Source: Bacteroidales bacterium UBA5072
GTDB lineage: Bacteria; Bacteroidota; Bacteroidia; Bacteroidales; UBA10428
Reading direction: 5' to 3'
DNA: 64,000 bases
NCBI GenBank assembly: GCA_002415855.1
Contig: DIAS01000068.1
Location: 1,132 to 65,131 of the forward strand
The notes beneath the pieces were generated by a model. The model saw only the letters and a program-made list of their open reading frames with translations, had not been told where the DNA came from and did no database searches. Made by a program: the position numbers and the translations under genes. Positions 61,467 through 64,000 of this stretch are shown here, piece by piece. The first letter of the stretch is position 1; every line of letters begins with the position of its first letter.

Positions 61467-63497
61467 ATGAAGCGTATCATACTTTCTTTTCTGGCTATAG
61501 CGTTTATCTTTCAGTTTGCGGACCCGCAGGTTATCAAACCGGTAAAATGGACCCTCTCCACCAGGGATGTGGACAAAGATCATACAGATCTGGTTTTCAC
61601 TGCTGTCATCAAAAGCCCCTGGCATATGTATGGCCTCAATATACCCGAAGGAGGACCTATCCCTACCACCATCAGTTTTCAGGATATTAAAGGCTTTGCC
61701 CTTGCAGGTAAACCCACCCAGTCACCTGAACCGGAAGTTGTTGACGATAAGATCTTCAACATGAAGCTTGAACTGCACAGCAACAAGGTTACCTTCACCC
61801 AGCGTGTCAAAAGGCTGCAGACCGACAGCATCATTATTACAGGTATGCTGGATTATATGACCTGCAGCGACATGCAGTGCGTGCTGGGGGATCAGGATTT
61901 TACGTTCCGGCTGAAGGGAAAGGATACAGGAGCAGCGGCAGGAGTAACCTTAACTGGGACCTCAGTAACAGGACAGTCACCGGCTGATGTTCCAAATGAT
62001 TCTGCTGCAACTGCTGTTTCTACTGCCGCTGCAGATACAACTGCTGCCAGCAGGAAATCCCTGCTCGGTGTATTCCTCCTATCCCTGCTGGCCGGTCTTG
62101 GCGGATTGCTTACCCCGTGCGTATATCCCATGATCCCCATGACGGTTTCCTTTTTCCTGCGTGGCAACAAGACAAGAGCACGGGCCATCTCCGAAGCACT
62201 GGTTTTTGGTCTGTCCATTGTATTCCTTTATACATTTATCGGAGTTTTGGTGGCCGTATTTAAAAATCCAAATGCTGTCAACAATTTTACAACGCACTGG
62301 CTTACCAATCTGATATTCTTCATGGTTTTTATGCTTTTATCAGCGTCTTTCTTCGGCATGTTTGAGATCATGCTGCCTTCAGGACTAGCCAATAAAGTGG
62401 ACAGGCAGGCCGACAAGGGAGGATATCTCGGAGCATTTTTCATGGCCGTGGCCATGGCTGTACTGTCCTTTTCCTGCACGGGCCCTATTGTGGCCTCGCT
62501 GCTTATTAAAGCCTCACAGGGCCAGGTCCTCGAACCTGTTATCGGAATGGCAGGCTTCTCCCTGGTATTTGCACTTCCATTTACGCTTTTCGCAGTCTTT
62601 CCTTCCTGGCTGCAGGGACTCCCGAAATCAGGAAGCTGGCTGAATGCCGTTAAGGTGTTCTTTGCATTTATCATGCTGGCATTTTCCCTGTACTTCCTGG
62701 GCAAGATCGACCAGTCCTATCACCTGCATCTGATCAGCCGTACACTGTTCCTCAGCATCTGGATTGTGATATTTGCACTACTGGGCGTCTACATGCTGGG
62801 GAAGATCAGGTTTGCCCATGACAGCGACCTTCCCCATATTGGCGTACCCAGGTTTATTTTTGCCGTGGCCAGCCTTTCATTCGCCCTTTACCTGTTTACC
62901 GGACTTTTTGGAAACGAACTGAGGGGACTCTCCACCATACTACCCCCCTCTGCCAATACCACGGCTGCAGTTGCCGGACAGCCGGCGGGGACTGCCAGTA
63001 GGGCGCAGACAAATGGATCTGCTCCCAGCGGCCTGTGCAATACCCCTAAATATGCTGACTTTCTCACACTCCCCCATGGTCTGCAGGGGTACTTCGACTA
63101 TCAGGAAGCCCTTGCCTGTGCCCGCGAATTGAACAAGCCAGTACTGGTAGACTTCGTTGGCCACACCTGTTCCAATTGCAAGAAGATGTACAGTGAGGTC
63201 TGGTCGGATCCAAGGGTACTTAAAAAGCTTCAGGATGAATTCATCGTTGTGGCCCTCTACACCGATGATAAAACCAGGCTGCCTGAAAACGAATGGATCA
63301 CATCCTCAGTCGATGGCAGGGTGAAAAATACCATCGGAAAAAAGAACCAGGACTTTCAGATTTCACGGTTCAATTCCAATGCACTTCCACTTTATGCCAT
63401 TGTGGATGGCAACGGGAACGATCTGACGAAAGAATATTACACCTATGATCCGGGTGTGGAGAAATTCCTGCAATGGCTTACGAACGGAAGCCGGTAA
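61467..63497 (+). CDS. dsbD: Thiol:disulfide interchange protein DsbD
   Basis: The protein carries reducing power from cytoplasmic thioredoxin across the inner membrane to periplasmic partners. The 676 residues comprise a signal peptide (1-22), an N-terminal disulfide-corrector domain with the Cys pair in YMTCSDMQCVLG, a central membrane domain of eight segments with the conserved GGLLTPCVYPMIPMTVSFF and FSCTGPIVASL, and a C-terminal thioredoxin domain with CSNC in VGHTCSNCKKMY. It stands alone after a short promoter. Confidence 0.94.
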   Translation: MKRIILSFLAIAFIFQFADPQVIKPVKWTLSTRDVDKDHTDLVFTAVIKSPWHMYGLNIPEGGPIPTTISFQDIKGFALAGKPTQSPEPEVVDDKIFNMKLELHSNKVTFTQRVKRLQTDSIIITGMLDYMTCSDMQCVLGDQDFTFRLKGKDTGAAAGVTLTGTSVTGQSPADVPNDSAATAVSTAAADTTAASRKSLLGVFLLSLLAGLGGLLTPCVYPMIPMTVSFFLRGNKTRARAISEALVFGLSIVFLYTFIGVLVAVFKNPNAVNNFTTHWLTNLIFFMVFMLLSASFFGMFEIMLPSGLANKVDRQADKGGYLGAFFMAVAMAVLSFSCTGPIVASLLIKASQGQVLEPVIGMAGFSLVFALPFTLFAVFPSWLQGLPKSGSWLNAVKVFFAFIMLAFSLYFLGKIDQSYHLHLISRTLFLSIWIVIFALLGVYMLGKIRFAHDSDLPHIGVPRFIFAVASLSFALYLFTGLFGNELRGLSTILPPSANTTAAVAGQPAGTASRAQTNGSAPSGLCNTPKYADFLTLPHGLQGYFDYQEALACARELNKPVLVDFVGHTCSNCKKMYSEVWSDPRVLKKLQDEFIVVALYTDDKTRLPENEWITSSVDGRVKNTIGKKNQDFQISRFNSNALPLYAIVDGNGNDLTKEYYTYDPGVEKFLQWLTNGSR

Positions 63498-63524
63498 CAG
63501 TGCATCCTATTTACCTGTTGTGCG

Positions 63525-64000
63525 TTAAAAAATCCGGTTCTTCAGTTTGAACGGATTGATCACATTGAAATCAATGATGTAACGGATCGTCTGCCAGTAG
63601 TTCCCGGTAAGGGATTCATTCACCCTGGAAATATCTCCCGAGGTCAGGAGCGGAAAATAGATCTTAATGAGATTTCCGAGATTCACCATTGCACCTATTT
63701 CATATGCCATGTTTTCGGAGTAAATGATGTCATCCTCCGAAATATTCCAGGTGGTTGAACCGGCACCTGAATAAGTGCCGGCATTTGCAAATACATATAA
63801 CGGGGTTTTGGGCACCCGAAGTGTAGCGCCTACCGTTGCCAGCCAACTGTCAGATACTGCAAACGGATTGTTGGAGACAAAACCTCCCTCCTGCATGACA
63901 AACTGCTGAGAAAGCAGAATCTGGCGATTTTCATCCTGGATGTCTTCAAATCTGCCTAAAAACAGGTGTTCATACCGGTAATCATGAATCCCCGAGGAAC
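63525..64000 (-). CDS. C-terminal part of an outer-membrane-type protein (cut by the window edge)
   Basis: The minus-strand frame is open from the window end, so the 5' part and the start are missing; the first visible ATG at 63896 is probably internal. The 157 visible residues read DYRYEHLFLGRFED, SQQFVMQEGGF, then AVSDSWLATVGATLRVPKTP and FANAGTYSGAGST. The alternating hydrophobic pattern and the terminal aromatic residue (KNRIF) fit an outer-membrane beta-barrel. No family could be named. Confidence 0.6.
   Translation of the reverse strand, partial: SSGIHDYRYEHLFLGRFEDIQDENRQILLSQQFVMQEGGFVSNNPFAVSDSWLATVGATLRVPKTPLYVFANAGTYSGAGSTTWNISEDDIIYSENMAYEIGAMVNLGNLIKIYFPLLTSGDISRVNESLTGNYWQTIRYIIDFNVINPFKLKNRIF

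Noticed and set aside
1..64000. Insertion sequences, prophage genes, integrases
   Set aside because: No transposase, integrase or phage structural motif was seen in any frame.

Overview
The window is from a Bacteroidota chromosome, most like an anaerobic or environmental Bacteroidales-type genome. The evidence is a SusC/SusD pair, a one-protein hybrid two-component regulator, two secreted proteins with type IX secretion (T9SS) sorting tails, the gliding genes gldE and gldD, many starts without a Shine-Dalgarno sequence, and repeated TAnnTTTG promoter boxes. No insertion sequence, prophage or CRISPR array was found. Layout: 0-0.7 kb cutC. 0.7-15.3 kb is a pectin utilisation locus: a divergent hybrid sensor/regulator, GH28 polygalacturonase, SusC, SusD, a hairpin terminator, then GH105 unsaturated galacturonyl hydrolase, a CE8-type pectinesterase and a DUF4350-like exported protein. 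15.4-25.8 kb is mixed: cardiolipin synthase, a 1346-residue T9SS beta-helix protein, tRNA-Val(TAC), a cupin, a RibD/DHFR-like reductase, a second T9SS beta-helix protein and a NapH-like membrane ferredoxin. 25.9-39.1 kb is the most unusual part: ten minus-strand genes, tightly packed and partly overlapping, that look like one operon. They are three seven-bladed WD40 proteins that share a C-terminal tail with eight cysteines at fixed spacing, a TPR/WD40 lipoprotein, a GT-C type membrane glycosyltransferase, two radical SAM proteins, a YcaO protein, a small PqqD-like protein and an exported C1 peptidase. I read this as a candidate RiPP-like modification system in which the substrate peptides are fused to the C-terminus of exported WD40 proteins. 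This is inference from domains and layout; I cannot tell from the sequence alone whether it has been described. 39.1-52.8 kb is mostly housekeeping: PolB-type exonuclease, manA, engB, prs, rplY, pth, a histidine kinase/response regulator pair, an MFS transporter, a CPA2 antiporter, a zinc metallopeptidase, tRNA-Val(GAC), DUF6340, DUF4924 and hslR. 52.8-64 kb holds the minus-strand run mutY-ssb-gldE-gldD-PPTase-GGGP synthase ending at a terminator, then HU with a 31-residue COX24-like basic protein, RNase G, a NagX/DUF5009-like membrane protein, DsbD and the 3' part of an outer-membrane-type protein cut by the window edge. How the genes work together: the pectin locus gives a full route from sensing to binding and import to cleavage and de-esterification. 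GldD/GldE and the sorting tails indicate that T9SS works in this organism. In the candidate system, PqqD-like recognition, YcaO and radical SAM chemistry would act in the cytoplasm on the WD40 tails before export through signal sequences with an RK-type (Tat-like) motif.
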